Assembly: GCF_021729155.1 (NCBI RefSeq)
Contig: NZ_JAJQYA010000033.1
Location: 1 to 58,281 of the forward strand
Direction: 5' to 3'
DNA length: 58,281 nt
From: Membranihabitans marinus
Lineage (GTDB): Bacteria > Bacteroidota > Bacteroidia > Chitinophagales > Saprospiraceae
The notes under the pieces are model-generated. The model did no database searches and was not told the DNA's origin. It saw nothing but the letters and a program-made list of their open reading frames with translations. Position numbers and translations under genes: made by a program. Shown here piece by piece: positions 8,592 to 18,012 of the stretch. Position 1 is the stretch's first letter. Each line of letters opens with the position of its first letter.

Positions 8592-10421
8592 ATGAATTAT
8601 ATCTCCCAGAATATCACATGGTTCAAATATCTATTCATAGTCTACCTTTCTTGTCTCAGTACAATTATTGAATCTCGTCCTTTTATTCGTCCATCAGAGG
8701 CCGAACTTCAACCACATCTTATGGACTCCGTGCGACAGAACCTGCCATTTGAAGCAATGTACGACAGTGCTATGGCTTATTCAGTGGACGAATTGGGGAA
8801 TTGCATCGATGAAGGATGGTTGAAAATTGTTTCTCCTGAGGGAGAAATTATATCCTTGGAAATCAAACATTTTCGGTTTGAATCCAAACTCCGGTTTAGT
8901 ATGTCAGCACGCAGCGCCGATGACGGATCATCACTCTATCTCTCTGTAGTAGACGGTAGGTACAATGGTGGGGTCCAACTTCCTGAAGGTAATTTTGATA
9001 TTCATTTTGTGAAAAAAGGATTGGTTGTTTTGACGCGATTGTATCGGGAATTGGGTTCTGTACCATTTCAAGATCGAATTGATAAAGATATCCCCATATT
9101 CAAACCCTCAGTTTTGTCAGAACCCGATAATGATTTACCTCAGAATCATTCCAATACGTCAATCTTGTTCTTGTATGGGTTTGAATTGGAATCCAAGAAG
9201 TCCAAATCTGAAATTAAAGCCAAGTCAATGCAAATTATCGATTATTTGCGAATGGCTCGAGATCTCAGTGGGATATCTGTCAATAGTATCGATTATACCA
9301 TGGCAGGTACTGCTTATTTGCCATATAAAACCTTAGGTGTATTGCTCTGTCCAGATTATGGACCATCCGATCTGAGTTATTTGGAGGAAAACGATGAAGT
9401 CGGTCGATTGAAAGATCAATATAAAGCTGATTTACTGGTGTTTTTATCACCCAATTACGGTACGGAGTTTCCATTTTTTAGAGGAGTTGCATCTTATGAA
9501 AGTGGAATAGCCATAGTTTCATGGGACTATGCCACCAGTACAGGGATATTTACAGGTATTCACGAAATAGGGCATTTGTTCGGCGGAAAACATGAACACT
9601 GTATTGATTCTGGCAGTGAGGATTGTATATATGAAGAGGGCTTAGGACGTGGTTATGGATTTGAGTCTCGTAATAAGCAGTGGTATTCCGTAATGGCAAC
9701 CAACAATAAAGAACGACAATTGGAATATTCCAATCCTAGAAAGACACATCGCAGTTTTGGAAAGGCTCAGGGAAGATTTGGCCTAGAGGATATGACTTTA
9801 CAATTGACCGAAAATGCCGTGTCTGTGGCACATCGTTATGAAACAACTTCCAAGCGGGTTCAAGTGTCTAGAAGCATTGAGCTGACCCTGCCCAGGATAT
9901 TTGTGAAGCCGACCTTAAATGATAATATTGTAAATTATCAGATCAGTCCCAATTATATGTCACATCACAGAATTGATAGGGTAGAGTGGACCTTCAGTAA
10001 TAATGGTCAGGATTTTCAACTTTACGCCAATGATGTAGGTAATCTAATAATCGACAGCCATCATATGCCGCCTTGGTTTTTGCTTAGAGTACAGGTTTGG
10101 GATAACTTGGGGAATACGGTTTCCAATACAATAATTGTTTCCAATAACCACTGCAATAACCTTAGTTCCACAACTCGAAACTATATGAGTAAGAATGGTG
10201 CAGCTGCCTATGTCCAATCAATAGATGTCAATAAATTACTGATATTGGCGAATGATACTATTGAATATGTAGGTATCACCAATGCCAAAGGGCAAATCAT
10301 TTATGAAAAAAATGAGGCCAGTGACCAAGTGATTTATGAAATGAATGAGGATTTCCCACCAATGTATTTTATTTATCTATATACCCATGGAGAATGGTTG
10401 ACATTAAGAGTTCAGATCTAG
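8592..10421 (+). CDS. Secreted metzincin metalloprotease
   Basis: A 609-residue zinc protease of the reprolysin/M12B-like metzincin group. A signal peptide covers about residues 8-28. The extended zinc motif HEIGHLFGGKH is at 324-334, with a downstream Met (VMATNN, about 368) suited to the Met-turn. The N-terminal part (about 30-200) is a likely prodomain and a beta-rich domain follows the catalytic one. The last ~70 residues (ITNAKGQIIYE, then YFIYLY) resemble a type A type IX secretion sorting domain. It is probably exported to the surface or medium and is transcribed separately from the OmpA gene 69 bp upstream. Substrate unknown. Confidence 0.85.
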   Translation: MNYISQNITWFKYLFIVYLSCLSTIIESRPFIRPSEAELQPHLMDSVRQNLPFEAMYDSAMAYSVDELGNCIDEGWLKIVSPEGEIISLEIKHFRFESKLRFSMSARSADDGSSLYLSVVDGRYNGGVQLPEGNFDIHFVKKGLVVLTRLYRELGSVPFQDRIDKDIPIFKPSVLSEPDNDLPQNHSNTSILFLYGFELESKKSKSEIKAKSMQIIDYLRMARDLSGISVNSIDYTMAGTAYLPYKTLGVLLCPDYGPSDLSYLEENDEVGRLKDQYKADLLVFLSPNYGTEFPFFRGVASYESGIAIVSWDYATSTGIFTGIHEIGHLFGGKHEHCIDSGSEDCIYEEGLGRGYGFESRNKQWYSVMATNNKERQLEYSNPRKTHRSFGKAQGRFGLEDMTLQLTENAVSVAHRYETTSKRVQVSRSIELTLPRIFVKPTLNDNIVNYQISPNYMSHHRIDRVEWTFSNNGQDFQLYANDVGNLIIDSHHMPPWFLLRVQVWDNLGNTVSNTIIVSNNHCNNLSSTTRNYMSKNGAAAYVQSIDVNKLLILANDTIEYVGITNAKGQIIYEKNEASDQVIYEMNEDFPPMYFIYLYTHGEWLTLRVQI

Positions 10422-10440
10422 TATTGTCCAGTGGAATAAA

Positions 10441-10601
10441 ATACGAATTACATTTTATAATGACGGAAAAGATTTCGAGAGTATTTGAAGTTTGACGAGG
10501 CTAAAAACACAGGCATAGCCGTAGCTACGGCGAGTATTTTAAACAAAGTAAAACTTCTAATAAATCGAAAGATTACCGTTAATTATAAATGTAATTCGTA
10601 T
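10441..10601. repeat. 161-bp MITE-like inverted-repeat element
   Basis: The ends are inverted repeats: ATACGAATTACATTTTATAA at 10441 is answered by TTATAAATGTAATTCGTAT up to 10601. With a few gaps the pairing continues inward for about 50 bp on each side, to GAAGTTT and AAACTTC. The centre holds the perfect palindrome CCGTAGCTACGG (10519-10530). There is no coding capacity. A solo copy of the right end lies at 46875-46900. The structure fits a non-autonomous mobile or structured repeat. It lies 19 bp after the protease stop, so it would also form a long hairpin in that transcript. Confidence 0.75.
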
Positions 10602-10776
10602 AAACTAACCTATGGTGATGGATAGTGATGCCAATGGCAAATATAATTGTCGGTTATTATGCATTTATTTAGGTATAGACACGACTGAATATAGTATGGA
10701 TATATTATGAAATTGAGCCACTTCATTCAGTCATGCTCGGTCATATTAAGGACATTTGGAATTCTTAATAGAAAAT

Positions 10777-10870
10777 AAAAAAGCCCTGAAAGGGCGTAGT
10801 CTAATAGCATAGAGTACATCCCTATGAATTGAATGGTTTCAAGAAAAGAAGTCCTAAAGGGACGACATAA
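10777..10870 (-). repeat. Three-hairpin repeat, copy A
   Basis: Read on the minus strand: hairpin GTCC-GGAC (from 10851-10863), then CATAG-CTATG (10808-10826), then GCCCT-TTC-AGGGC (10783-10795) followed by TTTTTT. The same order, spacing and orientation relative to the T-run occur at 51005-51098. There the last stem is GTCCT/AGGAC, so paired positions changed together. The final hairpin plus T-run is terminator-like and reads towards the protease gene's 3' end. Confidence 0.7.
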
Positions 10871-10930
10871 TAAATGAAGGTGGAATCCCTACATTTTACG
10901 GAACAATCAAGTCGGAGTAAAGGGATGACC

Positions 10931-10960
10931 GAATAAAGTTGTCCAAGAACAACTTTATTC
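10931..10960. repeat. Perfect 12-bp hairpin
   Basis: GAATAAAGTTGT (10931-10942) and ACAACTTTATTC (10949-10960) pair perfectly around a 6-nt loop, flanked on both sides by GACC. No T-run follows, so a terminator role is unlikely. The words AACTTTATTC also occur in the island at 51.5 kb. Confidence 0.6.
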
Positions 10961-11051
10961 GACCAATATAATCTTCATTTGCCATTATACGACAATAGCA
11001 ATAGCGAAATAAAAATAATGGACACCAATGCATTGAATAGTAAGTGCAATC

Positions 11052-12314
11052 CTAGTCTACTGTGGCTATCTCAAATTCTAGTTTTTCAAAATCCTTCCAA
11101 AATTCAGGGTATGATTTTCTAACCACTAAAGGTTCTTCCACTTGGATGGGATGTAGTAAGGCTAATGGGGCAAATGCCATGGCCATACGGTGATCTTCAT
11201 AGGTAGGGAAGGTAATTGTCTCAGGGAATTGAACCTGACCACTGACTAAGAAATATTCTTTGCCGGTTTGAGGGCTAAATTTTGGAGGCAGTTTGACAAA
11301 GGAAACATCCATTTTCCCCAATTCATTGCGCAGGGCGGTGATTCGGTCTGTCTCTTTGATACTCAATGTTTGCAACCCAGTAAACAATCCTTCAACACCC
11401 AAACCCGCACAGGTAACAGCAAGGGTTTGTGCAATATCGGGGCAGAGGATAAAGTCGTGTTCAAAGGTAGATTCTACTTCCGATTCTTTGGCAATCACTA
11501 TGCCCGATTCGTTAAACGCCGTCTTTACTCCAAATGATTTATAAAGTTCAGATGCGATAGCATCACCTTGAAAACTATTTTCAAACAATCCCTTGAGTTC
11601 CAAATTTGCCGTTTTGGACAGTGCCACTAAAGAATAATAGTAAGATGCGGCGGACCAATCCGATTCAACCGTGAAGTCTTTGGCTATATAGGGCTGAGCA
11701 GGAACGGTGATTACCTGTCCCTCCCAAGTATATTGAATGCCAAATTGTTTCATTATATCCAAGGTCAATTCGATATAAGACCTTGAAACAATGTCCCCTT
11801 CCAACTCCAATATCAAACCTTCAGGAAGACTGGGAGCGATCAATAATAAGGCAGTGATAAATTGTGAACTGATCTGACTATTTACCTTCAATCGATTGGT
11901 CTTGTCGGTATTGGCCGGTTGAAACTTTAATGGTGGATAGCCTTCATTTTCCAGGTAGGTAATGTTGGCTCCCAATGCTCTCAATGGTTCCACTAATCCA
12001 CCAATAGGACGTTTTTTCATTCGATCCGATCCGGTGAGAACACAAGTCTTATTTTGAATGGATAAAAATGCGGTTAAGAATCGAAATGTAGTTCCAGCAG
12101 CACCTACATCGTATACATCACCTTCTGATTGCAAAATATTGGATAAGGCTACAGTATCGTTGCTGGTCGAAAGGTGGTGGATATCAAATTTTTTTTCAGT
12201 CAATGCCTGAATAATCAATACTCGGTTGCTTATACTCTTGGATCCATCTAATGAGATGGTAGCTGAAATAGGACTATTATTCTTTCTTGAAATCTTAATC
12301 GTTCTGTTATCCAT
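11052..12314 (-). CDS. aroA: EPSP synthase (3-phosphoshikimate 1-carboxyvinyltransferase)
   Basis: Transfers the enolpyruvyl group of PEP to shikimate-3-phosphate, the sixth step of the shikimate pathway (cytoplasm). Family motifs: LDGSKSISNR at 22-31 with the phosphate-binding Lys26, GAAGTTFRFL at 71-80, RMKKRPIGGLVEPLRALG at about 98-115 and, near the C-terminus, EDHRMAMAF. Length 420 is normal. Transcribed on the minus strand after phoH, but a hairpin terminator lies between the two. aroB is nearby at 14390 on the opposite strand, so pathway genes are close but not in one operon. Confidence 0.95.
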   Translation of the reverse strand: MDNRTIKISRKNNSPISATISLDGSKSISNRVLIIQALTEKKFDIHHLSTSNDTVALSNILQSEGDVYDVGAAGTTFRFLTAFLSIQNKTCVLTGSDRMKKRPIGGLVEPLRALGANITYLENEGYPPLKFQPANTDKTNRLKVNSQISSQFITALLLIAPSLPEGLILELEGDIVSRSYIELTLDIMKQFGIQYTWEGQVITVPAQPYIAKDFTVESDWSAASYYYSLVALSKTANLELKGLFENSFQGDAIASELYKSFGVKTAFNESGIVIAKESEVESTFEHDFILCPDIAQTLAVTCAGLGVEGLFTGLQTLSIKETDRITALRNELGKMDVSFVKLPPKFSPQTGKEYFLVSGQVQFPETITFPTYEDHRMAMAFAPLALLHPIQVEEPLVVRKSYPEFWKDFEKLEFEIATVD

Positions 12315-12350
12315 ATTGTTTTTTCTTATTGGTCAATTGGTATTTAAAAG

Positions 12351-12394
12351 AAAGAGATATTACGGACTCTTTAATGTCGAGTAATATCTCTTTT
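12351..12394 (-). terminator. Intrinsic terminator after phoH
   Basis: Stem AAAGAGATATTAC (12351-12363) pairs with GTAATATCTCTTT (12381-12393) around a 17-nt loop. Read on the minus strand it is followed by CTTTTAAA. It sits between the phoH stop (12422) and the aroA start (12314), so it probably ends phoH transcription. Confidence 0.65.
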
Positions 12395-12421
12395 CAATCA
12401 ATGCCCAAAGGTAATTATTTT

Positions 12422-13441
12422 TTATTCTTCCTCCTTAACCTCCTTTGAATATCTAGAGTTAGGTTTGTCTTTAAATTTATTCGGTAAAAACTGTTCTTCT
12501 TCGATCCTAAAAGCCTTGATGATTTCTTTGACCAACCTGTGTCTGACCACATCTTGTTCATCGAGTTTAATAAAATCGATGCCACTGATAGGTTCTAGTA
12601 TTTCAACGGCTTTAACCAAACCCGATTTTTGACTTCGAGGTAGGTCTACCTGAGACATATCACCGGTAATCATACATTTGGCAGATGGCCCTAGTCGAGT
12701 AAGAAACATCTTAATCTGAGGCAGGGTACAGTTTTGTGCTTCATCCAATATAATGAAGGCATTGTCGAGGGTTCGTCCTCTCATATAGGCTAGGGGAGCG
12801 ATCTCTATGATTCTCGATTCCATGAGGAGGTTGAGTTTCTCGGCTGGTATCATATCGTCCAATGCATCGTATAGTGGACGCAGGTATGGATCTACTTTGT
12901 CTTTGAGATCGCCAGGGAGAAATCCTAGATTTTCTCCAGCTTCTACTGCCGGCCTTGTAAGAATTATTTTTTTAATGGTTTTGTGCTTCAATGCACGCAC
13001 TGCGAGAGCCACTGCGGTATAGGTTTTTCCTGTTCCTGCTGGACCAATGGCAAAAACCACATCGTTTTCGTCAATGGATTCTACCATGCGTTTTTGGTTC
13101 CTTGTGCGGGCTTTGATCACCTTTCCACTCCGTCCGTGTACTATGACGGTTTTAGGATTGCCATTGGTATCGTTTTCGATAAAAACATTTTCGCCGTTTA
13201 CAACATCTTTTACAGTGTGATTGTCCAATCTCTTATTGTTCTTTAAAAACCTCACCATGGTTTCTAGATTGGCCTTGGCACTTTGGCTGGATTTTTTGTC
13301 GCCATTGATTTTCAAATAATTTCCTCTCGAAACAATCTGTAGCTCCGGATAAGCATCCTTTACTATATTGAGGTGTATATTTCTTTCGCCATATAATTCG
13401 CGTAAATCAACACCATCTATAGTTAAAACGATTTCACTCAA
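12422..13441 (-). CDS. phoH: PhoH-like ATPase
   Basis: A 339-residue cytoplasmic P-loop ATPase of the PhoH/YbeZ family, related to the helicase-like domain linked with RNA metabolism and ribosome maturation. An N-terminal KH-like region (about 1-100) precedes Walker A GPAGTGKT at 133-140, the family segment LTRPAVEAGENLGFLPGDL and Walker B ILDEAQN at 231-237. A downstream GDMSQVDLPR completes the ATPase core. The partner gene ybeY is not adjacent. The C-terminal tail is short and rich in Lys and Glu. A minus-strand TATATTTG box lies about 120 bp upstream. The family is secure; its exact physiological role is not well defined. Confidence 0.92.
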   Translation of the reverse strand: MSEIVLTIDGVDLRELYGERNIHLNIVKDAYPELQIVSRGNYLKINGDKKSSQSAKANLETMVRFLKNNKRLDNHTVKDVVNGENVFIENDTNGNPKTVIVHGRSGKVIKARTRNQKRMVESIDENDVVFAIGPAGTGKTYTAVALAVRALKHKTIKKIILTRPAVEAGENLGFLPGDLKDKVDPYLRPLYDALDDMIPAEKLNLLMESRIIEIAPLAYMRGRTLDNAFIILDEAQNCTLPQIKMFLTRLGPSAKCMITGDMSQVDLPRSQKSGLVKAVEILEPISGIDFIKLDEQDVVRHRLVKEIIKAFRIEEEQFLPNKFKDKPNSRYSKEVKEEE

Positions 13442-13559
13442 ATGATAAATTTTTGATGTTTAAATTATAATTGTATTACTTCTTCAATATACAATGAAAT
13501 TGTGAAACTAATGTTTATCAAATAATTAAATACTAAATCAATAGCTTCTTTTCACTATG

Positions 13560-13567
13560 CAAATATA
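13560..13567 (-). promoter_or_regulatory. Candidate phoH -7 box
   Basis: Read on the minus strand this is TATATTTG, matching TAnnTTTG. It would give a leader of about 110 nt before the phoH ATG at 13441. No convincing -33 element was found. Confidence 0.3.
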
Positions 13568-14041
13568 GGTAAATTGATGCTTATTTTATTGAGGAAGTTG
13601 ATGAAGGTCATTACTTTGTAGGCTAATTTTAATGCCTTTCTTATTTTATTATTAATTTTTTTGTGACCAGAAGACCTCGTCAATATTTAAGTACAATAAG
13701 GAGAAAACTTGTTGGGGGATTATGAGAAAATCCTAAATAGGGGTATACATGGTGGTGAACAATACCTACATCGAGTCATAGTGTATATCATTGGAAGAGT
13801 TCATAAATTCAGTAAATTTTTCTCTTATTGTTGTTTGAGAAATTATAATATTTACTATTGACAAAATTCATATATCCCTATCGCTGATGGTGTGAAAATA
13901 TAATGTATATGAATGTGGGGTCAATACTATTTTTTGATTCTGAAATTCATATAAAAATTTTATCTATATAATATATAATATGTCATGACAGAATAGCTGG
14001 AGAATGTATATGGATATATTCCAAAATTATCAAACAGAAAG
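13568..14041. other. AT-rich intergenic region, no gene seen
   Basis: Very AT-rich sequence between the divergent phoH and the small monooxygenase-like gene. I found no open frame with protein-like composition and no clear repeat shared with the other islands. Confidence 0.5.
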
Positions 14042-14074
14042 TTGTCGGATAGTAAATAGAATATAGTAGTTTTG
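14042..14074 (+). promoter_or_regulatory. Candidate promoter close to start codon
   Basis: TAGTTTTG at 14067-14074 fits TAnnTTTG, with TTG at 14042-14044 placed 22 nt upstream as a possible -33 element. The start codon ATG 14079 is only 5 nt after the box. Transcription would then begin at or next to the ATG, giving a leaderless or nearly leaderless mRNA. Confidence 0.35.
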
Positions 14075-14078
14075 TTTG

Positions 14079-14369
14079 ATGAGTATAGTTCGTGTCGTAC
14101 ATTTGTATTTCTCTGAAGACTACCTTGAAGAATTTGAGAAAGCATTTGAGAAATATAAACCCGAATTGTTACAACAGGACGGCTGTTTTGACGTTCATTT
14201 ATATCGGGTACTTGGGTCAAATGGAGAAATGGCAACCCTGAGTGTATGGAGGGATGAAGCCAGTCTGGACAAGTATCGCAAGGGAACCGTATTTAGATCG
14301 ATGTGGGAACGGATAAAACCCAATTTTATTAAAAAGCCGATAGCGAAAAGTTTAGAAGCTATCCACTAA
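14079..14369 (+). CDS. Small ABM-like (dimeric alpha-beta barrel) protein
   Basis: A 96-residue protein with the pattern of antibiotic-biosynthesis-monooxygenase/NIPSNAP-like dimeric ferredoxin folds. It has an N-terminal strand (VRVVHLYF), a helix (DYLEEFEKAFEKYKPELLQQ), a strand with GCFDVHLYRV, then GEMATLSVWRDEASLDKYR and a C-terminal helix. ATG at 14079 is used; a TTG lies directly before it. It is followed 20 bp later by aroB on the same strand, so it may be part of that transcript. The substrate or role is unknown, and many such proteins are not monooxygenases. Confidence 0.7.
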   Translation: MSIVRVVHLYFSEDYLEEFEKAFEKYKPELLQQDGCFDVHLYRVLGSNGEMATLSVWRDEASLDKYRKGTVFRSMWERIKPNFIKKPIAKSLEAIH

Positions 14370-14389
14370 AATTTTTAAAACAATAGTTG

Positions 14390-15463
14390 ATGAAGCAGAT
14401 TGCATTGCAGGATTACAGTGTTTCGATAGGAAACATGTGGGCTGGACTACAAAACGTAGTCGATTTCAATTCCGTGAGTAAATATTTTGTACTGGTAGAC
14501 GCTATGACTAGAGAGTATTGTTTACCTGAATTTTTGGCCCTCAGTCGACTAGAACCCGACGCCATAATTGAGATTCAGGCTGGCGAACACTTTAAAACCA
14601 TAGATACTTGTCAACATGTGTGGAACGAATTGTTTCATCATCAAGCAGATCGAAACTCATTGCTTATTAACTTGGGTGGAGGAGTAGTAGGAGATTTAGG
14701 TGGTTTTGTAGCCAGTACCTATAAGAGAGGAATTAAATTTATTCAGGTACCCACTACTTTGTTGAGTCAGTTGGATGCCAGTATTGGAGGCAAAGTAGGT
14801 ATAGACTTTTTAGGATTGAAGAATGCCTTGGGTGTATTCAAAAATCCAAGTGCGGTATTTATTTATCCAGGTTTTTACAAGACATTGTCTGATAGACAGT
14901 TGAAGAGTGGATACGCTGAGGCCCTCAAGCACGCTTTGATAGCGGACAAACCGATGTGGGAGGAGATAAAAATCAACGGTGATATTCGATCTACGGATTG
15001 GATTTCTTTCTTGGAGAAGTCTTTATTGATCAAGAAAAGAATAGTGGAAATAGATCCTTTGGAAAAAGGTCCGCGAAAAGCCTTGAATTTTGGTCATACC
15101 ATTGGACATGCTATTGAGAGTATCGCTTTGGATACCGATGCTACCTTGCTCCACGGAGAAGCGGTATTGTTGGGTATGATAGCCGAAAGTTATATTGCAT
15201 TTACCAAAGGCTTGTTGAAAGAAGAAGAGTTGGCAGATATTACTACATCTTTGTCTACTTTTGTCGACTTTGAATTTGATATTGAAAATAGAGATTTAAT
15301 ATATAACCTTGTAAAAGGGGATAAGAAAAACGAAGGCAACAAGATTTTATGTACCTTGTTGAACAGTATAGGTCAATATGCGATTAATCAAGAAATAAGT
15401 CTTGAGGAAATCAATGCAGGACTGAATTATTTAGAAGAACAATTTGATTTAAAAAATGTCTGA
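14390..15463 (+). CDS. aroB: 3-dehydroquinate synthase
   Basis: Converts DAHP to 3-dehydroquinate, step two of the shikimate pathway, using NAD+ and a divalent metal. Visible features: GGGVVGD at about 96-102 (NAD binding), PTTLLSQLDASIGGKVGIDF at 121-140, the metal-ligand Glu in YAEALKHALI, and His in NFGHTIGHAIE and LLHGEAV. At 357 residues it has normal length. ATG 14390 is preferred over the TTG immediately before it. The last 8 bp overlap the start of the penicillin-binding protein gene, so the two are translationally linked. Confidence 0.95.
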   Translation: MKQIALQDYSVSIGNMWAGLQNVVDFNSVSKYFVLVDAMTREYCLPEFLALSRLEPDAIIEIQAGEHFKTIDTCQHVWNELFHHQADRNSLLINLGGGVVGDLGGFVASTYKRGIKFIQVPTTLLSQLDASIGGKVGIDFLGLKNALGVFKNPSAVFIYPGFYKTLSDRQLKSGYAEALKHALIADKPMWEEIKINGDIRSTDWISFLEKSLLIKKRIVEIDPLEKGPRKALNFGHTIGHAIESIALDTDATLLHGEAVLLGMIAESYIAFTKGLLKEEELADITTSLSTFVDFEFDIENRDLIYNLVKGDKKNEGNKILCTLLNSIGQYAINQEISLEEINAGLNYLEEQFDLKNV

Positions 15464-17984
15464 TAAGGAAAGTAATTTATCTTCAGAACCAACTGCTGAA
15501 AAAAAGTGGAAAAAGACCTTGGTTCGAGGGTTGTGGATGGCTATTTTCGGGGGCTTCTTGGCCGCCTTTTTCATCATATTTATATTTAGCCTACAAAAGC
15601 TGCCAACATTTGACGATTTAGAAAATCCTACCGATGATATTGCTACCGAAGTATACTTCAGTGACAATACCGAGATGGGACGTTTTTTTATCGAAAATCG
15701 GGTACCCATAACCTATGAAGAGATTTCTCCGAATGTCATCAATGCTTTGATATCGACTGAAGATGAACGATATTACGGTCATTCAGGTATCGATTTTATG
15801 GCCTTGGTCCGAGTGGCAGTGAAAAGTCTGATCTTGGGGCAGAAAAATTCTGGTGGGGGAAGTACTATTACCCAGCAATTGGCCAAACTCTTGTATACTG
15901 AGAAGCCCGCAGGCAGCATATTTCAAAGAGCACCACAAAAACTGAAAGAGTGGATAACCGCAGTGAAATTGGAGCGCAGCTATACCAAGGAAGAGATTAT
16001 TACCATGTATTTGAATGAGTTTGATTTCTTGTACGATTCTCACGGTATTCGAGCAGCTTCGGAAACCTATTTCAATACATCTCCATCTTCGCTGACGCTC
16101 AATGAGGCTGCTACTTTGGTGGGTATGCTTAAAAATCCTACTCAATACAATCCCCGCATTTCGCCTGAAAAAGCCATTAGCAGACGAAATGTAGTCCTCG
16201 GCCAAATGGAAAAACATGACCATATAGATAAGGCTACCCTAGATTCTTTGAAGGGACTGCCCATCGATATGACAGAATTTAGTCGGACGGCCCACGATAA
16301 AGGACCAGCCCCTTATTTTAGAATGGAGCTCAAAAAACACGTCAATAAGATACTTTCTGAAAAAGCATATCTTAAACCCGATGGCAGTAAATGGCATTTG
16401 GAAAAAGATGGTTTGAAAATTTATACCACTTTGGATCGCAGAATGCAAATGCATGCTGAGAATGCTGTGGAATGGCATTTGAAAAACCTTCAACCCAAGT
16501 TGTTCAAGCACTGGGGTTATGGAGCGACCCCTTGGTCTTATGGGACGGATAAGGAATACGTAAAGTTGAAATACCGTCAATTGGACAATTTAAAAATGGA
16601 ATCATCTCGATACAAAGCCATGAAGGCCGCAGAATTTGATCCATATATTAGCGAAATCGAATCGGTGTACGGCAATGTAGAATTTACTCCATATACTATG
16701 GTAGTGCTGACTAGTGCTGCAGAGGGAGACGAATATTTTCAGGCATTGATCGATGAGAAAGTCATCAGTGAGGATAGGGCAAAGTATTTGTTGAAGGTGG
16801 CCAAAAGTAAAGAATTTCAATTGGTAAAGGAGAAATGGGAAAGTTTCAATAAAAAGGCCGATAAGGTCTTTAATACTCCCATTGAAATGTCTGTTTTTGC
16901 CTATAACGAAGACCATCATGTAGATACTATAATGTCTCCTATGGACTCTATTCGGTATCATCGGATGATCCTCCAAGCTGGGGTTCTGGCTATTGAGCCG
17001 GGTACGGGATATGTAAAAGCTTGGGTTGGTGGTGCGAATTTTAAATATTTTCAGCAAGATCATATTTACACTCGTCGTCAAGTGGGATCGACTTTTAAAC
17101 CTTTTATTTATTCTACCTCGATAGCCATTCAAGGGATATCGCCTTGTACCAAAGTCCAGGACATCCCCTATACCATTGTTCCAGGGGAAAGCAATTTTAA
17201 CTTGATCAAAGAATGGACACCTAAAAATGCCAATGGGGAATATCTTTATGAACCCATAACCCTATATCAGGGACTGAGAGAATCCAAAAACTCTATCAGC
17301 GTATACCTCATCAAAGAATTGCGCGATGTGGCTCCTGTGATTAAACTGGTTTCCAATATGGGAATAGACCCTTCTTACTTGCCCAATGAACCATCGATAT
17401 GCCTTGGGGTTCCGGATTTGTCATTGATGCAGATGACAGGTGCTTATACCACTTTTGCCAATAATGGAAATTATGTAACACCGACTTTTATCAGAATGAT
17501 AACCGATGAAAACGGCAAGGTTATTTACAAATCAATTACCGAAGAACAACAAGCTCTTCAACCCGACGCCAATTACGTGATGGTGGATATGCTCAAAAAT
17601 GTAGCGAGAGGAAGACCTGGAATCAACCAGTTGAAAACCGTGAACGGTGGTAAAACTGGTACAACCCAAAATCAAACCGATGGATGGTATATGGGAATTA
17701 CTCCCAATCTAGTCACTGGAGTATGGGTAGGTGGAGAGGATCGATGGATAAGATTTAGATCGTTGGCCATGGGACAGGGCTCTGTTTTGGCTAGACCTAT
17801 ATTTTCTGAGTTTTTAAAGAACGTTGAAAATGATCCTGAATTAAATTTTGATACTCAAGCTCAATTCTTTAAACCACCCGGTGAATTGGATATAAATATT
17901 GATTGTGAACTCTACGAGCAGCAAGAGAAGAATCTAGATCATCCGGAAGACAGTCCTATTGAGGAAGAATTTTTTGAAGGCTAA
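15456..17984 (+). CDS. mrcA: Class A penicillin-binding protein (PBP1A-like)
   Basis: A bifunctional peptidoglycan glycosyltransferase and transpeptidase of the inner membrane. A cytoplasmic N-terminus leads to one membrane segment at about 25-46. The GT51 domain has EDERYYGHSG at 102-111 and GGSTITQQLAK at 134-144. The transpeptidase has the serine motif STFK at 545-548, SKN at 610-612 and KTG at 733-735. The acidic C-terminus (DHPEDSPIEEEFFEG) is unusual but harmless. At 842 residues it is normal length. It overlaps aroB by 8 bp. The HEAT-cyclophilin lipoprotein starts 28 bp downstream and may be co-expressed. Confidence 0.92.
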   Translation: MSDKESNLSSEPTAEKKWKKTLVRGLWMAIFGGFLAAFFIIFIFSLQKLPTFDDLENPTDDIATEVYFSDNTEMGRFFIENRVPITYEEISPNVINALISTEDERYYGHSGIDFMALVRVAVKSLILGQKNSGGGSTITQQLAKLLYTEKPAGSIFQRAPQKLKEWITAVKLERSYTKEEIITMYLNEFDFLYDSHGIRAASETYFNTSPSSLTLNEAATLVGMLKNPTQYNPRISPEKAISRRNVVLGQMEKHDHIDKATLDSLKGLPIDMTEFSRTAHDKGPAPYFRMELKKHVNKILSEKAYLKPDGSKWHLEKDGLKIYTTLDRRMQMHAENAVEWHLKNLQPKLFKHWGYGATPWSYGTDKEYVKLKYRQLDNLKMESSRYKAMKAAEFDPYISEIESVYGNVEFTPYTMVVLTSAAEGDEYFQALIDEKVISEDRAKYLLKVAKSKEFQLVKEKWESFNKKADKVFNTPIEMSVFAYNEDHHVDTIMSPMDSIRYHRMILQAGVLAIEPGTGYVKAWVGGANFKYFQQDHIYTRRQVGSTFKPFIYSTSIAIQGISPCTKVQDIPYTIVPGESNFNLIKEWTPKNANGEYLYEPITLYQGLRESKNSISVYLIKELRDVAPVIKLVSNMGIDPSYLPNEPSICLGVPDLSLMQMTGAYTTFANNGNYVTPTFIRMITDENGKVIYKSITEEQQALQPDANYVMVDMLKNVARGRPGINQLKTVNGGKTGTTQNQTDGWYMGITPNLVTGVWVGGEDRWIRFRSLAMGQGSVLARPIFSEFLKNVENDPELNFDTQAQFFKPPGELDINIDCELYEQQEKNLDHPEDSPIEEEFFEG

Positions 17985-18012
17985 TATCGAAGGATAAAAA
18001 TCCACCTGCGTA

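Larger units (their letters stand above)
10602..11051. other. Repeat-rich intergenic island
   Basis: No gene is visible. The stretch contains a fragment with CTTCATTCAGTCATGC and GGTCATATTAAGGACATTTG (about 10710-10760). The same words occur at 21.8, 50.8 and 51.4 kb. A three-hairpin element follows (10777-10870), then a perfect 12-bp hairpin (10931-10960). See the separate entries. Confidence 0.6.
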
